A DNA stretch of 64,000 bases from Ferruginibacter sp. HRS2-29 (GCF_024343615.1 NZ_RJUB01000001.1:62001-126000), one strand, 5' to 3'. Shown: positions 25,599 through 35,419, numbered from the stretch's first letter. Notes: a model not told the origin generated them from the sequence alone. Numbers and translations are program-made.

Positions 25599-26090
25599 CT
25601 AATATACCAATGTCTTCTTTTGAATCGTATAAAGGATGATGAAAACAATTGCCACTGCCGGCATAAAGAATGCTCCGCCACTTTGATACTGGCTTGTTCC
25701 GGCAATAATGACCCCACCTACAATAGGTATGATCTGCCCGGCTACATATAACCAGTATCCATCTTTTTTCAATTTGCGCATCATCAGTGCCCCTACAAAA
25801 CACAATATGAGGCCAATGAAACTTACTGCCAGCAACGCTACCATATTATTCTCGGTTATTTCCAGTGCTTCCCTCCCCTTACGAAGCTGTTCCATTTTAT
25901 CCGGGGTAAGTTCACCTTCGGCTGCCTTGTCCATTGCTTTTTTCATAAAGCCCGTCAGCCATGGTGTGGCGATGGTAACCAATGCCCCGAGGCTGCAACC
26001 GATAATGGTAAGGATGGTTAACACATTTAAAGTAGAATTCAGTTTCGGTGGATCTGTTTCCTCCGTAACGAGATCAATTTGTGTGGTCAT
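25599..26090 (-). CDS. Membrane protein of unknown function
   Basis: The 163-residue protein has four hydrophobic segments (about 22-45, 82-105, 113-135, 138-157). A polar loop between the first two contains KAAEGELTPDKMEQLRKGRE. No family is recognised. It converges with hemJ, the two stop codons being one base apart. Confidence 0.7.
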   Translation of the reverse strand: MTTQIDLVTEETDPPKLNSTLNVLTILTIIGCSLGALVTIATPWLTGFMKKAMDKAAEGELTPDKMEQLRKGREALEITENNMVALLAVSFIGLILCFVGALMMRKLKKDGYWLYVAGQIIPIVGGVIIAGTSQYQSGGAFFMPAVAIVFIILYTIQKKTLVY

Positions 26091-26126
26091 AAGAATTAAT
26101 TTGGTTTTGAAACATTAATATAAATG

Positions 26127-26217
26127 AATTATGCGAATTACACGAATTAGTTTATTTAAATGGTATGTCTGAAATCCTGCATTCCTCAATTCTTAATTCT
26201 TAATTCTTAATTGCCCC
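26127..26217. repeat. AATTCGTGT-like and TTAATTC arrays
   Basis: GCGAATTACACGAATTAG at 26133-26150 is a reversed AATTCGTGT-type unit pair. Four TTAATTC-type heptamers occupy 26187-26213 and encode the last residues and stop of the proline dehydrogenase gene. Confidence 0.8.
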
Positions 26218-27425
26218 CTTCTTTCCAGTTCTTTTTTTATCAACCCAAGTTCCCGTCCGGTTTGACCGGCCACAGAACTGTTCTCCTGCGCACGGCGCAT
26301 CAGGTAAGGTACAACATCTTTGATGGGTCCGAAAGGCAAATATTTGCTCACACTGCAGCCGCTCTTCGCCAGGTTGAAAGTGATGTTATCGCTCATACCA
26401 TACAGTTGTGAAAAATGCACATGCGGATGGTTGTGTGGAAGGCCTTTTTTATCGAGCAGTTGTGTAGCGTACAAATTACTGTATTCATTATGCGAAGCTA
26501 CGATCAACGCGATGTTGTCCAGGTGTTCGATGCTGAATTCTACTGCGTCGTTATAATCCTTATCGCAGGCTTCTTTGGAAGGTTGTATCGGCGAAGGATA
26601 GCCCATTTCAGCGGCACGTTTCCTTTCCTTTTCCATATAAGCGCCACGTACCAGTTTTGCGCCCAGCACAAACCCACGTTCGGTAGCGGCTTCATGGCTG
26701 GCCTTTAAAAAAGCGAGCCTGTCGTGCCGGTACAACTGGATGGTATTATATACCACTGCTTTTTCTTTATTATATGTGTCCATCATCAGGATGGTGAGCG
26801 CATCCACCGGATCCTGGATCCATGTCTCTTCAGCATCTACCAGCACACCGATCTTTTTCCTGTTGGCTGTTTCGCAGATCTTCACCAGCCTTGCTACAGC
26901 CCTTTCCCACTCTGCTTTTTCATCATTGCCCAGCAAACCGATCACTTTATAATAACGTTTCATCAATGTACCCTCGTTACTGTTCATGCCACTGTCGATT
27001 TTTTCCAGCAGGCCGAAACGTACGATACCGGTGACTTTGATGCTCATCAACGGGATATTGTTTTGTGTAGCCGCATAACCGATCACTTTTATAAATTCTT
27101 CTGTAGCGTGATCGTACCCGGCTTCGCCATCATCGCCCCCTTCCACACCGTAATCAAGTATCACCTGCACATTGTATCTGCCCAGTTTGTCCGCCACCAC
27201 GGCAGTCTGCTCCAATGTTTCCCCGCCAACAAATTGTTTGAAGATCGTTTGCCGGATGATGGATCTTGTAAATGGGATATGAAGTTTCATCGCCAGCGGC
27301 ATCAGTTTCAGCCCTGTGTTGAGCAGCAAAGGATTGCCCATGGAAGAAAAAAGAAAATTGGCGCGTTTAAGTTCTTTGGTGGTTTTGTAAGCAAAAGCGT
27401 ATTCGGTATTATCAAATGATATCAT
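26193..27425 (-). CDS. Proline dehydrogenase (monofunctional)
   Basis: With ATG 27425 (MISFDNTEYAFAYKTTKEL) the protein has 410 residues. LVRGAYMEKERKRA, VASHNEYSN and SQLYGMSDNITFNLA match the PRODH barrel with FAD- and proline-binding arginines (YLMRRAQEN). It oxidises L-proline to pyrroline-5-carboxylate; no P5C dehydrogenase is in the window. A longer upstream reading (YSPFTIHHM) is just translation of the GTGAATA repeat that abuts the ATG. The C-terminal LRIKN-stop is also repeat-encoded, so both gene ends touch repeats. Confidence 0.93.
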   Translation of the reverse strand: MISFDNTEYAFAYKTTKELKRANFLFSSMGNPLLLNTGLKLMPLAMKLHIPFTRSIIRQTIFKQFVGGETLEQTAVVADKLGRYNVQVILDYGVEGGDDGEAGYDHATEEFIKVIGYAATQNNIPLMSIKVTGIVRFGLLEKIDSGMNSNEGTLMKRYYKVIGLLGNDEKAEWERAVARLVKICETANRKKIGVLVDAEETWIQDPVDALTILMMDTYNKEKAVVYNTIQLYRHDRLAFLKASHEAATERGFVLGAKLVRGAYMEKERKRAAEMGYPSPIQPSKEACDKDYNDAVEFSIEHLDNIALIVASHNEYSNLYATQLLDKKGLPHNHPHVHFSQLYGMSDNITFNLAKSGCSVSKYLPFGPIKDVVPYLMRRAQENSSVAGQTGRELGLIKKELERRGQLRIKN

Positions 27426-27428
27426 ATG

Positions 27429-27582
27429 GTGAATAGTGAATGGTGAATAGTCAAACCTTCGATTTTTTTTAATAATCCTCAAAGTTAATTATATATCAAC
27501 TTCCAAACTCTAAACCATCTAAACTTCTAAACTTTGTAAGTACGCGCCACGGGCACGAAGCTATACCTAAACCCTAAACTCT
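27429..27582. repeat. GTGAATA array with tail, then CTAAACT-type array
   Basis: GTGAATA-GTGAATG-GTGAATA-GTCAAACC with the tail TTCGATTTTTTTT lies at 27429-27470. CTAAACC/CTAAACT words recur at 27508-27535 and 27565-27580, the latter leading straight into the next promoter. Confidence 0.8.
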
Positions 27583-27590
27583 TAACTTTG
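27583..27590 (+). promoter_or_regulatory. -7 box TAACTTTG, five bases from the start codon
   Basis: TAACTTTG matches TAnnTTTG and ends 4 bases before ATG 27595. Transcription would start at or very near the start codon, predicting a leaderless or nearly leaderless mRNA. Confidence 0.5.
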
Positions 27591-27594
27591 CAGT

Positions 27595-28104
27595 ATGGAA
27601 AAAAATGCGAAGGACTCACTGGTGGTAATGACCGAACTGGTGCTTCCGAATGACACGAATAATTTTGGCAATCTGATGGGTGGCCGTCTGATGTACTGGA
27701 TGGATATTGCGGCAGCACTGGCAGCCATGAAACATTGTGCAGCCCCTGTAGTGACAGCATCGGTAGATAATATTTCTTTTGAAACCCCTATCAAGATCGG
27801 CAACGTGGTACATATAGAAGCCAAAGTGACAAGGGCTTTCACCAGCAGCATGGAAGTGCATATGAATGTGTGGGGAGAAGATGCCATACAACAATACCGT
27901 TACAAGAGCAACGAAGCTTATTACACTTTCGTGGCGCTGGATCCCAACGGGAAACCAAGGCCTGTAAATAAACTGATCCCGGAAACAGAAGCTGAAAAAG
28001 CCCTGTTTGACGGCGCTTTGAGAAGAAGGCAACTGCGACTGATATTGGGAGGTAAGATGAAACCCGAAGAAGCGGAAGAATTGAAAGCATTATTTGGGAA
28101 ATAA
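27595..28104 (+). CDS. Acyl-CoA thioesterase, hotdog fold
   Basis: The 169-residue protein shows the YciA/BFIT-type pattern: LPNDTNNFGNLMGGRLMYWMD, in which NxxG-N-x-x-GG-x-x-x-x-x-D holds the catalytic Asp/Asn region, followed by ASVDNISFETPIKIGNVV. It hydrolyses acyl-CoA thioesters; chain-length preference is not readable. The C-terminal tail is charged and helical (KMKPEEAEELKALFG). Confidence 0.9.
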   Translation: MEKNAKDSLVVMTELVLPNDTNNFGNLMGGRLMYWMDIAAALAAMKHCAAPVVTASVDNISFETPIKIGNVVHIEAKVTRAFTSSMEVHMNVWGEDAIQQYRYKSNEAYYTFVALDPNGKPRPVNKLIPETEAEKALFDGALRRRQLRLILGGKMKPEEAEELKALFGK

Positions 28105-28108
28105 AACA

Positions 28109-28210
28109 ATGTAAGATCTATGATCTATGATGTATGATCTATGATCTATGATGTACGATGTATGATCTTTAGAACGTGCTTTCAGATCATACATCGTAGA
28201 TCATAGATCA
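28109..28210. repeat. TGATCTA-type palindromic element between convergent genes
   Basis: Eight heptamers of the form ATGATCT/ATGATGT/ACGATGT at 28114-28170 face AGATCATACATCGTAGATCA at 28185-28204 plus TAGATCA, an inverted partner, around a 15-base core. The right arm supplies the TGA stop of the acyltransferase gene. Confidence 0.85.
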
Positions 28211-28981
28211 TTTATCGATTGGTGTCAGCAGATGGTGCTTGCTCTTCAGCATATATTCCCTGCTTTGTTCGATGCTGTCCATGATCTTTTCGAGGATGCT
28301 TTCTGTGGATGCTTCATAATCGATCTTGAGCGGCTCCTTGAAAGTGACCGAAAGTTTGGTGCCTTTCTTTTTAAATTTCAATCCTTTTTTATTGAAGGCT
28401 CTCCAGTAGCCGCTGATGACAACGGGAACAACGATGGGTTTTGTCTGCTTAATGATAAAAGCCGTGCCTTTGCGCCCGGGTGCAAATGGTTTGGTAGTTC
28501 CCTGTGGAAAAGTGATGACCCAGTTTCCGTCCAGCGCCCTTGCTATCTTCCGGGTATCGCCGGGATCTAGGCCGCGGCGGACCTCCCCGCCTTCGGAGCG
28601 CCAGGTACGTTTGACGGTGACAGCCCCCGCCAACGTGAATAATCTGGTGAGCCAGTTGCTTTTCATGGTTTCTTCCGCAGCTACGTATCGTATGCGGGTA
28701 AACGGCCACAGGAGATAATAAGGAAGACCGAGCCTGTTTTTTTTGCCCCAGCTGTTGGCACAAAAAATATGGATGAACGTGATCACATCGGCGAAATAAG
28801 TCTGGTGGTTGCTGACAAAAAGTACATTTTTCCTGGGAAGGCCATCGAGGTTTTCCATTCCCTTTATTTTCAATTTATTGATGATATTAATTCCGGGGTA
28901 GGTAAATATCCCGACGATGGCGTACACTATCCCTTTTACGAACCGGGATTCCTTAAGCATGTTGATAAACTTATTCTTCAT
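28208..28981 (-). CDS. Lysophospholipid acyltransferase (PlsC-like)
   Basis: The 257-residue protein has the acyltransferase HxxxxD box SNHQTYFADVI near residue 57 and a second box TFPQGTTKPFAPGRKG, where FPEGT is usual, so Gln replaces Glu. An N-terminal amphipathic or membrane segment is present. Likely role: acylation of a lysophosphatidate or related lipid at the inner membrane. The C-terminal stop is supplied by the neighbouring repeat. Confidence 0.88.
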   Translation of the reverse strand: MKNKFINMLKESRFVKGIVYAIVGIFTYPGINIINKLKIKGMENLDGLPRKNVLFVSNHQTYFADVITFIHIFCANSWGKKNRLGLPYYLLWPFTRIRYVAAEETMKSNWLTRLFTLAGAVTVKRTWRSEGGEVRRGLDPGDTRKIARALDGNWVITFPQGTTKPFAPGRKGTAFIIKQTKPIVVPVVISGYWRAFNKKGLKFKKKGTKLSVTFKEPLKIDYEASTESILEKIMDSIEQSREYMLKSKHHLLTPIDK

Positions 28982-29201
28982 ATCTGATCGGCAGACGATT
29001 GTTCAGCTGCAACAATTATGTTGCCCTGCGGTAAGGGTAAATAATGACGATAAAATTATATCATAAAACCTGCCGAATACTATTTTCCTGAAATTAATGG
29101 TGAAGATGCCTTCTCGATACGATCTGCAGAATCAATAAAATCCGCTCCTGTAGAAGTTTTCATTGTGGTACCAACCAAGCGGGAAGGCAGGAAAACTAAT
29201 T

Positions 29202-29231
29202 TTTGTTGTTTTTGAAAAAAATGTATATTTG
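29202..29231 (+). promoter_or_regulatory. Bacteroidota-type promoter
   Basis: TTTG at 29202-29205 and TATATTTG at 29224-29231 are spaced 18 bases apart, and the start codon of the following gene is 37 bases downstream. Confidence 0.65.
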
Positions 29232-29268
29232 AAAAAATAAATCTACCAAAAAATATAAAATCAGGATT

Positions 29269-29508
29269 ATGAAGAAATTATTACTCACATCATTTGTAAT
29301 GTTGGCAATTGCAGGATCTTCAATGGCACAGGCTAAAAAAGCTACTACAAAGCTTCCTAGCAAAAAAGGCACTTTCCAGAAAGCGCAGGCTAAAACAGAA
29401 GCAGACAAGGTTAAACAGGCAGAAGCAGCAAAAACACCTACTGTAGACAATTCAGCACTGACTGTTCAGTCTGAAGAAGCCAGGAAAAAAGCAAACAAAA
29501 ACCGTTAA
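29269..29508 (+). CDS. Small exported basic protein
   Basis: The 79-residue protein has a clear signal peptide (MKKLLLTSFVMLAIAGSSMA, cleavage likely after MAQ). The mature part of about 58 residues is rich in Lys, Ala, Thr and Glu, with repeated AKKATTK and KAQAKTEADK segments and no cysteine. No family is recognised; nucleic-acid or cell-wall binding would be guesswork. It has its own promoter and a strong terminator, indicating an independent and possibly highly expressed transcript. Confidence 0.75.
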   Translation: MKKLLLTSFVMLAIAGSSMAQAKKATTKLPSKKGTFQKAQAKTEADKVKQAEAAKTPTVDNSALTVQSEEARKKANKNR

Positions 29509-29530
29509 TCCGGTTGATGTTCAAAATATT

Positions 29531-29562
29531 AAAAAAGCCCCGAAATTATTCGGGGCTTTTTT
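29531..29562 (+). terminator. Rho-independent terminator
   Basis: Stem GCCCCGAA / TTCGGGGC with loop ATTA is flanked by A6 and T6. Confidence 0.9.
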
Positions 29563-29713
29563 AATTATATCCCTCCTTCTCCATTTTCTTAAGCGTTCTC
29601 CACCCTTTCTCCATCCTGGGTTCCGCAGCATTTTATACGGACAAATCCCATACAAAAAAATACATTATAAAAAAACCAAAAGCCAAAAAAATATATTTTC
29701 ATTCTTAAAAAAA

Positions 29714-29747
29714 TTTGTTAATCATTATCATATAATTTGTACTTTTA
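29714..29747 (+). promoter_or_regulatory. Possible promoter of the T9SS protein gene
   Basis: TTTG at 29714-29717 and TACTTTTA at 29740-29747 (one base off TAnnTTTG) are spaced 22 bases apart, giving a leader of about 55 bases. The rest of 29563-29806 is AT-rich with no gene. Confidence 0.35.
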
Positions 29748-29806
29748 GCACTAATATTCAATTTACACATCAGGATTACTTTTTTTATTTCACAAAAAAC
29801 ACAATT

Positions 29807-32800
29807 ATGCAGTCTAAAATTACATTAAAAAGATTCGGGGGGTTCTGGAGAAAAACCCTAACGGCTCTGGCTTTGTTGTGCTCTGTCACAGGCACAATCA
29901 ATGCACAAACTTATGTGAACGGTAACCTGGGTTCAGGTACTGTCTCTAAGAATGGCACAACTGCCCCCACAGGTTTTCAGTGGCATGAATTACAGAACAA
30001 TGTCGGTAACACTGCAGTATCCAATACCAGCCTTGCATTTGCCTACACAGGTACTTTCACGGTTGCGGATAACTTTACCGTTCCTGCAGGTCAGACATGG
30101 ACTATTTCTAAAATGACCTTCTACGGTATCCAACCTACAGCTGCTGCTGTAACTGCTTTGAACGTTCGTATCCACAACAGCAGCCCTTTAGCTGGTGCAA
30201 CTACGATCGTTTATGGTAATCTTACTACCAACGTATTGAATGCTACTACTCCATTGAACATCTATGGAGCTTTCAACTCTTCAGTACCAGCGAACAACAC
30301 TCCGGGAACTGCTTACCGCATTTTCTCTATGGATGCCAACGTTGCTACCGTGCTTACTGCCGGTACATACTGGGTAGAGTGGAAAGTGACTGCAGGTGCA
30401 GCTACTTTCGCTCCAACAAGCGTAGTAGTTGGTGCAAGGACGCAGACTGGTTATAATGCTATTCAGAGCAACTCCGGCGCATGGACTGCTTTGCTGGATG
30501 GTGGTAACCCTGCATCAAGCCCTTCATTGGCTCAGGATCTGCCTTTCTCTATCAGCTATACTGCTACCGGTGTTGTGCCATGCGCAGGTACTCCTGCTCC
30601 TGGTAATACCATTGCTTCAGTTACAACAACATGTCCTGGTATCGCTTACCAACTGTCTTTGCAAACTCCAACCACAGGTGATGGCGTAACTTACCAATGG
30701 CAGTCGGCTACTACTTTAGCTGGCCCTTACACAAATATTATCGGTGCTACTGCTCCAACGCTGACTTACAGCCAGGCAGTTGCTACTTACTACAGGTGCC
30801 AGGTAACATGTGGCGGTAATACAGGTACTTCTACACCGGTTCTGGTAGCAGCTTCTACAGGTTGCTATTGCACACCGGGAACTGTAAACTGTTCTCTTGA
30901 TGACCAGATCACTAACGTGACCCTTGGTACATTGAATAATAACTCTACCTGCGGCGCGGGTGGTTACACAAACTATACTACTAACCCCGCTATCGTTATT
31001 CCTGATGTTATCAAAGGTGGTGCAAACCCTATCAGGGTTACTGTAGGACCAGGCGGTACTGAATATGTAGGTGTTTGGATCGATTACAACCAGAATGGTA
31101 CTTTCGAAACAACTGAATTCACTCTGCTCGGCAGCGGAAACGGTTCAACTATCACAGGTGCTGTAAATGCTCCTGCAGCTGCATTGTCAGGAAATACCAG
31201 GATGAGGGTACGTGTTCAATACAACACACCGGTTCTTTCTACACAGGCATGTGCTGCTTCAAGCAGCTTCGGTGAAGTGGAAGACTACACCGTTAACCTT
31301 GTTCCTTGTGTGAACGTAGCTTTGACTACTCAGCCTGTTAACAAGACTGTTGATTGCGGTGCAAATACCACCTTCACAGTTGCCGGAACAGGTTCTTTGC
31401 CGGTATTCTATTGGGAATACAGGGTGAATGCAACTTCACCATGGCAGAATGTACCAGCTGCTGCTCCTTACACAGGACAGAACACCAATACTTTGACTAT
31501 CACAGGCGCTACCAGCACTTTGAACGGTTACCAATACCGTGCAGTGTTCTCAGGTGCTTGTACTGCGGTTGATTTCTCCAGCGTAGCTACCCTTACAGTG
31601 AACCCACTGGTAGGTGTTGTTGCTCCGGCAAATCCTTCAGTTTGTCTTGGTGGTATCCAGCAGTTGAGCATCACTAACACTCAACCTGCAACAGTGCTTA
31701 CTTTCAACTCTGCAGCAGCATTGAACATCACTATCCCTGATAATGGTGGTACCGCTGGTGTTAACAACGTGATCAACGTTTCAGGTATCCCTTCAGGTGT
31801 TACTATTACCAGCATCAAAATCAAAATGGGTATCACGCATAGCTGGGCAGGTGACCTTGTTGTAGTAGCGAAAGCTCCAAATAACAACATTCTGAACCTT
31901 GCGTATGCATTGAACGGAACAGGTGGTGCATCCGCAACAACCGGTTTCAACCCAACTTTCTCATCTACGCTTACTCCGACTGCTGCTAACCTGCTGAATG
32001 CTGGTGCAAACCCTTATAGCGGAACTTACGCAGCGGATGGTTACAACTCAACTACCGGTGACCCTGCAGTTCCAACAGGCCCTAATGGATTCATTCCAAC
32101 TTCAACTGCAGCAGCACGTAATACGTTCACTGATCTGTATAACTCTGCTAATAATGCGAATACCTTAAATGGTCCATGGACTTTAGCTTTGTATGACTAC
32201 TTCCAGGATGATCAGACAACTAATAAATTCAACAACTGGAGCATCGAGATCACTTACACTGGTGGACTTGCAACAGGTGTTTGGACTTCACCAGCTCCTA
32301 ACTCACTGTACACTGATGCAGCTGCAACTATCCCTTACGATGGTGTAACTTCAGTGAACACAGTTTATGCTAAACCAACTACTGCAGGTACAGTAAACTA
32401 CACGGTGGTTGTTAACAATGGCATTTGTACTTCAGCTCCTGTAACCGTTCCACTGGCTGTTAATTCACCAGCAACTGCGGTTAGCGCTGTAGCAAACAAA
32501 TCAGTTTGTCCTTTGGGTAACACTACCTTCACTGCTACCGTAACCGGTGGTTCTGGTGTAACCAACAGGTGGGAAGTGAGCACAGACGGTGGTGCTACTT
32601 ACACAACTGTTGCAAACGGTGGTATCTACTCTGGTGCTACTACCAACACCCTGACCCTGACTGCAGTTCCTGCGTCATTGAACGGTGCAAGGTATCGCCT
32701 GGTAGCAGTAGCTGCTCCTTGTCTTGCAGGTACTAACATCACTTCAGCTGCTGGTATCCTGACTGTTAACCCTAACCCGGTATTGAACCTGGCTGCAGCT

Positions 32801-33307
32801 CCTACAACTGCTGTATTCCCTGGTATCACTACTTCAGTAGTGGTAGCTGTTAACCCGGCTCCATCTGCAAGTACTACTTACACATGGTTCAAAAATGGTG
32901 TACAGATCGCTGGTGCGACTACCAACACTATCGCAGGACTTGATGTAGACGATCTGGGTACTTACACAGTAAGGGTTACAGACGGTAACGGTTGTACTTC
33001 TACTTCAAATGCGGTTACAATTGTAGATTCTGCAACTACCAAGTTGTTCATCTATCCTAACCCATCAAATGGCCAGTTCCACGTAAGGTATCATGATCTG
33101 AATACCAGCCCTACATTCCAGGGTCCACGTACACTGACCATCTATGATGCCAAAGGTGCAAGGGTGTTCTGGAAAACATATTCCATCACAGCTCCTTACG
33201 CTGACATGTTCGTTGACCTGAGCAATAACGGTAAAGGTATCTACACTGTAGACCTGACCGATTTCAACGGCAACCGTATCAAAACAGGCAGGGTTCTGAT
33301 TCAATAA
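29807..33307 (+). CDS. Giant secreted T9SS protein with GEVED, P-domain and Ig-like modules
   Basis: This 1166-residue protein has a signal peptide ending near TINAQTYVNG. Ig/PKD-like beta modules with paired cysteines occupy about 260-350 and 500-600. A GEVED domain (SFGEVEDYTVNL) lies near residue 490, and a proprotein-convertase P-like domain at about 633-822 (SWAGDLVVVAKAPN, NGPWTLALYDYF). Further Ig-like units follow, and residues from about 1080 form a type A sorting domain (LFIYPNPSNGQFHVRY). It is exported by the type IX system to the cell surface or medium; adhesion or matrix function is inferred. Flanking transcription signals indicate a single-gene unit. Confidence 0.9.
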   Translation: MQSKITLKRFGGFWRKTLTALALLCSVTGTINAQTYVNGNLGSGTVSKNGTTAPTGFQWHELQNNVGNTAVSNTSLAFAYTGTFTVADNFTVPAGQTWTISKMTFYGIQPTAAAVTALNVRIHNSSPLAGATTIVYGNLTTNVLNATTPLNIYGAFNSSVPANNTPGTAYRIFSMDANVATVLTAGTYWVEWKVTAGAATFAPTSVVVGARTQTGYNAIQSNSGAWTALLDGGNPASSPSLAQDLPFSISYTATGVVPCAGTPAPGNTIASVTTTCPGIAYQLSLQTPTTGDGVTYQWQSATTLAGPYTNIIGATAPTLTYSQAVATYYRCQVTCGGNTGTSTPVLVAASTGCYCTPGTVNCSLDDQITNVTLGTLNNNSTCGAGGYTNYTTNPAIVIPDVIKGGANPIRVTVGPGGTEYVGVWIDYNQNGTFETTEFTLLGSGNGSTITGAVNAPAAALSGNTRMRVRVQYNTPVLSTQACAASSSFGEVEDYTVNLVPCVNVALTTQPVNKTVDCGANTTFTVAGTGSLPVFYWEYRVNATSPWQNVPAAAPYTGQNTNTLTITGATSTLNGYQYRAVFSGACTAVDFSSVATLTVNPLVGVVAPANPSVCLGGIQQLSITNTQPATVLTFNSAAALNITIPDNGGTAGVNNVINVSGIPSGVTITSIKIKMGITHSWAGDLVVVAKAPNNNILNLAYALNGTGGASATTGFNPTFSSTLTPTAANLLNAGANPYSGTYAADGYNSTTGDPAVPTGPNGFIPTSTAAARNTFTDLYNSANNANTLNGPWTLALYDYFQDDQTTNKFNNWSIEITYTGGLATGVWTSPAPNSLYTDAAATIPYDGVTSVNTVYAKPTTAGTVNYTVVVNNGICTSAPVTVPLAVNSPATAVSAVANKSVCPLGNTTFTATVTGGSGVTNRWEVSTDGGATYTTVANGGIYSGATTNTLTLTAVPASLNGARYRLVAVAAPCLAGTNITSAAGILTVNPNPVLNLAAAPTTAVFPGITTSVVVAVNPAPSASTTYTWFKNGVQIAGATTNTIAGLDVDDLGTYTVRVTDGNGCTSTSNAVTIVDSATTKLFIYPNPSNGQFHVRYHDLNTSPTFQGPRTLTIYDAKGARVFWKTYSITAPYADMFVDLSNNGKGIYTVDLTDFNGNRIKTGRVLIQ

Positions 33308-33330
33308 TCTTCTGTCTTTCAGATAGTTCT

Positions 33331-33360
33331 AAGCCCCGGGGTTTTCCCCGGGGCTTTTTT
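33331..33360 (+). terminator. Rho-independent terminator
   Basis: An 11-bp stem AAGCCCCGGGG / CCCCGGGGCTT with loop TTTT and a T run follows the T9SS gene. Confidence 0.95.
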
Positions 33361-33417
33361 ATAGGTAGGCTGTCTAAAAAGCCCCCTTTTCCCCTCCCTT
33401 TTTTCAGCTAAAAGTGT

Positions 33418-33425
33418 TATTTTTG
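33418..33425 (+). promoter_or_regulatory. -7 box TATTTTTG for rpsA
   Basis: TATTTTTG matches TAnnTTTG, 31 bases before the rpsA start codon. Confidence 0.5.
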
Positions 33426-33456
33426 CAGCCCCGTATAAAACCACGGGGATAATTTT

Positions 33457-35367
33457 ATGTCATTCAATATTAACAAACAACTAAACGCAGAGGATCAGGA
33501 GCCTAAAGCTACAGAGGTAGCAGAGGTTACTGCGACAACAAAAGCACCTGAAGCACCCGTTGTAGAAACTGCCCACGACGATTTCGACTGGAGCAGGGAC
33601 AAACGTAACGTATCAGCTTACACCGCAGAGGAAAAAGCAAAATACGATACTGTTTATGACAACACTTTCAAACAGATCAATGATGGTGAAATGATCCAGG
33701 CAACTGTAGAATCACTGACCAAAACGGATGCTGTTGTAAACATCGGTTTCAAAAGCGATGGCCTTATTTCCTTGAACGAATTCCGTGATATCCCGGGTGG
33801 CGTTAAAGTAGGCGACGTGATTGAAGTAATGGTGGTTGAAAAAGAAGACAGGGACGGTAACCTGCACCTTAGCCGCAAATCTGCCCGCACTACCCGTGCA
33901 TGGGAAAGGATCGTGGAAGTTAACAAAACCGGCGAGATCGTTACAGGTCTTGTTACCAGCAAAACAAAAGGTGGCCTTATCGTGGACGTATTTGGTATGG
34001 AAACCTTCCTGCCAGGTTCTCAGATCGATGTTAAGCCCGTTACTGATTACGATCAGTTTGTTGGTAAAACAATGGAGTTCAAAGTGGTTAAGATCAACGA
34101 AGCGATCAAAAACGCGGTTGTATCTCATAAAGCCCTTATCGAAAGTGATATCGAAGCACAACGTGCTGAGATCATCGGCAAACTCGAAAAAGGCCAGGTA
34201 TTGGAAGGAACTATCAAAAACATCACAGATTTCGGAGCATTCCTGGATCTTGGTGGCTTAGATGGCCTGCTTTACATCACCGATATTTCATGGGGACGTA
34301 TCAACCATCCTTCAGAAGTATTGAAGATGGATCAGAAACTGAACGTTGTTGTGCTTGATTTCGATGATGACAAAAAACGTATCAGCCTTGGCTTGAAACA
34401 ATTGACCCCTCACCCTTGGGATACGCTGGCAGAAAACCTGAAAGAAGGTGAAGTAGTAAAAGGTAAAGTAGTGAACATCGAAGATTACGGTGCTTTCCTT
34501 GAGATCATGCCAGGTGTTGAAGGCCTTGTTCACGTAAGTGAAATTACATGGGCTAACACACCGATCAATGCCAAAGAATTCTTCAAACTTGGCGACGAAT
34601 ACGAAGCTAAAGTGGTAACGTTGGATAAAGACACCCGCAAGATGAGCCTGTCTATCAAACAATTGACTGAAGATCCATGGAGCACGATCGAAAACCAATT
34701 CCCTGAAGGCAGCAAACACAATGGTGTTGTTAAGAACATCACTCCTTATGGTGTGTTTGTTGAACTGGCTACTGGTATCGGTGGTATGATCCACATCAGC
34801 GACCTTAGCTGGTTGAAACGTTTCAACAGCCCTAACGAATACACTAAAGTTGGTAACGATATCGAAGTGCTTATCCTGAGCATCGATAAAGAAGGCCGCA
34901 AACTTCAGTTAGGTCACAAACAGATCGAAGAAGATCCATGGACTTCTCTTGAATCTATCTTCACCATCGGTTCTATTCACGAAGGTACTGTGATCAAGAA
35001 AGATGATAAAGGTGCTATGGTTCAGTTGCCATACGGATTGGAAGGATTTGCTCCTGCACGTCACCTTGCAAAAGAAGACGGCAAAACCGTAGGTGTTGAT
35101 GAGATCGCTAACTTCATGGTGATCGAATTCGAGCGCAGCGACAAACGTATCGTTGTTAGCCACACACGCCTGTGGGAACAGCAGATGGAAGAAGAAAAGC
35201 AAGTGATCCGCAAGGAAAAACAAGTAGAGGCAGAATCTACCAAGAAAGCTGTAAAAGCGATCCAGAGCAAAGTAGAAAAAACTACCCTTGGCGATCTGAG
35301 CGCACTGGCTGATCTGAAAGCTAAATTAGACGGCGACAACGCTGCTGAAGAAGCGAAAGGAGAATAA
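33457..35367 (+). CDS. rpsA: 30S ribosomal protein bS1
   Basis: The 636-residue protein has an acidic N-terminal extension (about 1-60) typical of Bacteroidota S1. Six S1 RNA-binding repeats follow, at about 77-145, 160-228, 245-315, 330-402, 417-490 and 500-572. Recognisable repeat cores are [40 protein letters not shown] and [21 protein letters not shown] lysine-rich coiled tail ends the protein. S1 recruits mRNA to the 30S subunit, important here because gene starts lack strong Shine-Dalgarno sequences. It is single-gene with its own terminator. Confidence 0.97.
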   Translation: MSFNINKQLNAEDQEPKATEVAEVTATTKAPEAPVVETAHDDFDWSRDKRNVSAYTAEEKAKYDTVYDNTFKQINDGEMIQATVESLTKTDAVVNIGFKSDGLISLNEFRDIPGGVKVGDVIEVMVVEKEDRDGNLHLSRKSARTTRAWERIVEVNKTGEIVTGLVTSKTKGGLIVDVFGMETFLPGSQIDVKPVTDYDQFVGKTMEFKVVKINEAIKNAVVSHKALIESDIEAQRAEIIGKLEKGQVLEGTIKNITDFGAFLDLGGLDGLLYITDISWGRINHPSEVLKMDQKLNVVVLDFDDDKKRISLGLKQLTPHPWDTLAENLKEGEVVKGKVVNIEDYGAFLEIMPGVEGLVHVSEITWANTPINAKEFFKLGDEYEAKVVTLDKDTRKMSLSIKQLTEDPWSTIENQFPEGSKHNGVVKNITPYGVFVELATGIGGMIHISDLSWLKRFNSPNEYTKVGNDIEVLILSIDKEGRKLQLGHKQIEEDPWTSLESIFTIGSIHEGTVIKKDDKGAMVQLPYGLEGFAPARHLAKEDGKTVGVDEIANFMVIEFERSDKRIVVSHTRLWEQQMEEEKQVIRKEKQVEAESTKKAVKAIQSKVEKTTLGDLSALADLKAKLDGDNAAEEAKGE

Positions 35368-35386
35368 GTTTAAACTTCTCTATATC

Positions 35387-35419
35387 AAAACCTCCCGAAG
35401 ATTTTTCGGGAGGTTTTTT
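35387..35419 (+). terminator. Rho-independent terminator of rpsA
   Basis: Stem CCTCCCGAA / TTCGGGAGG with flanking AAAA/TTTT pairs and a T run lies 20 bases after the stop. Confidence 0.93.

Noticed and set aside
26193..27482. Longer N-terminus for proline dehydrogenase from 27482
   Set aside because: The additional residues are encoded by the GTGAATA array; ATG 27425 begins the protein-like part.
91..28210. CRISPR array as an explanation of the short regular repeats
   Set aside because: Units are 7-9 bases and contiguous, with no 25-40 base spacers and no cas genes.
29807..33307. Protease function for the giant T9SS protein because of its P-domain
   Set aside because: No catalytic protease domain is present; P-domains occur in many non-enzymatic Bacteroidota surface proteins.
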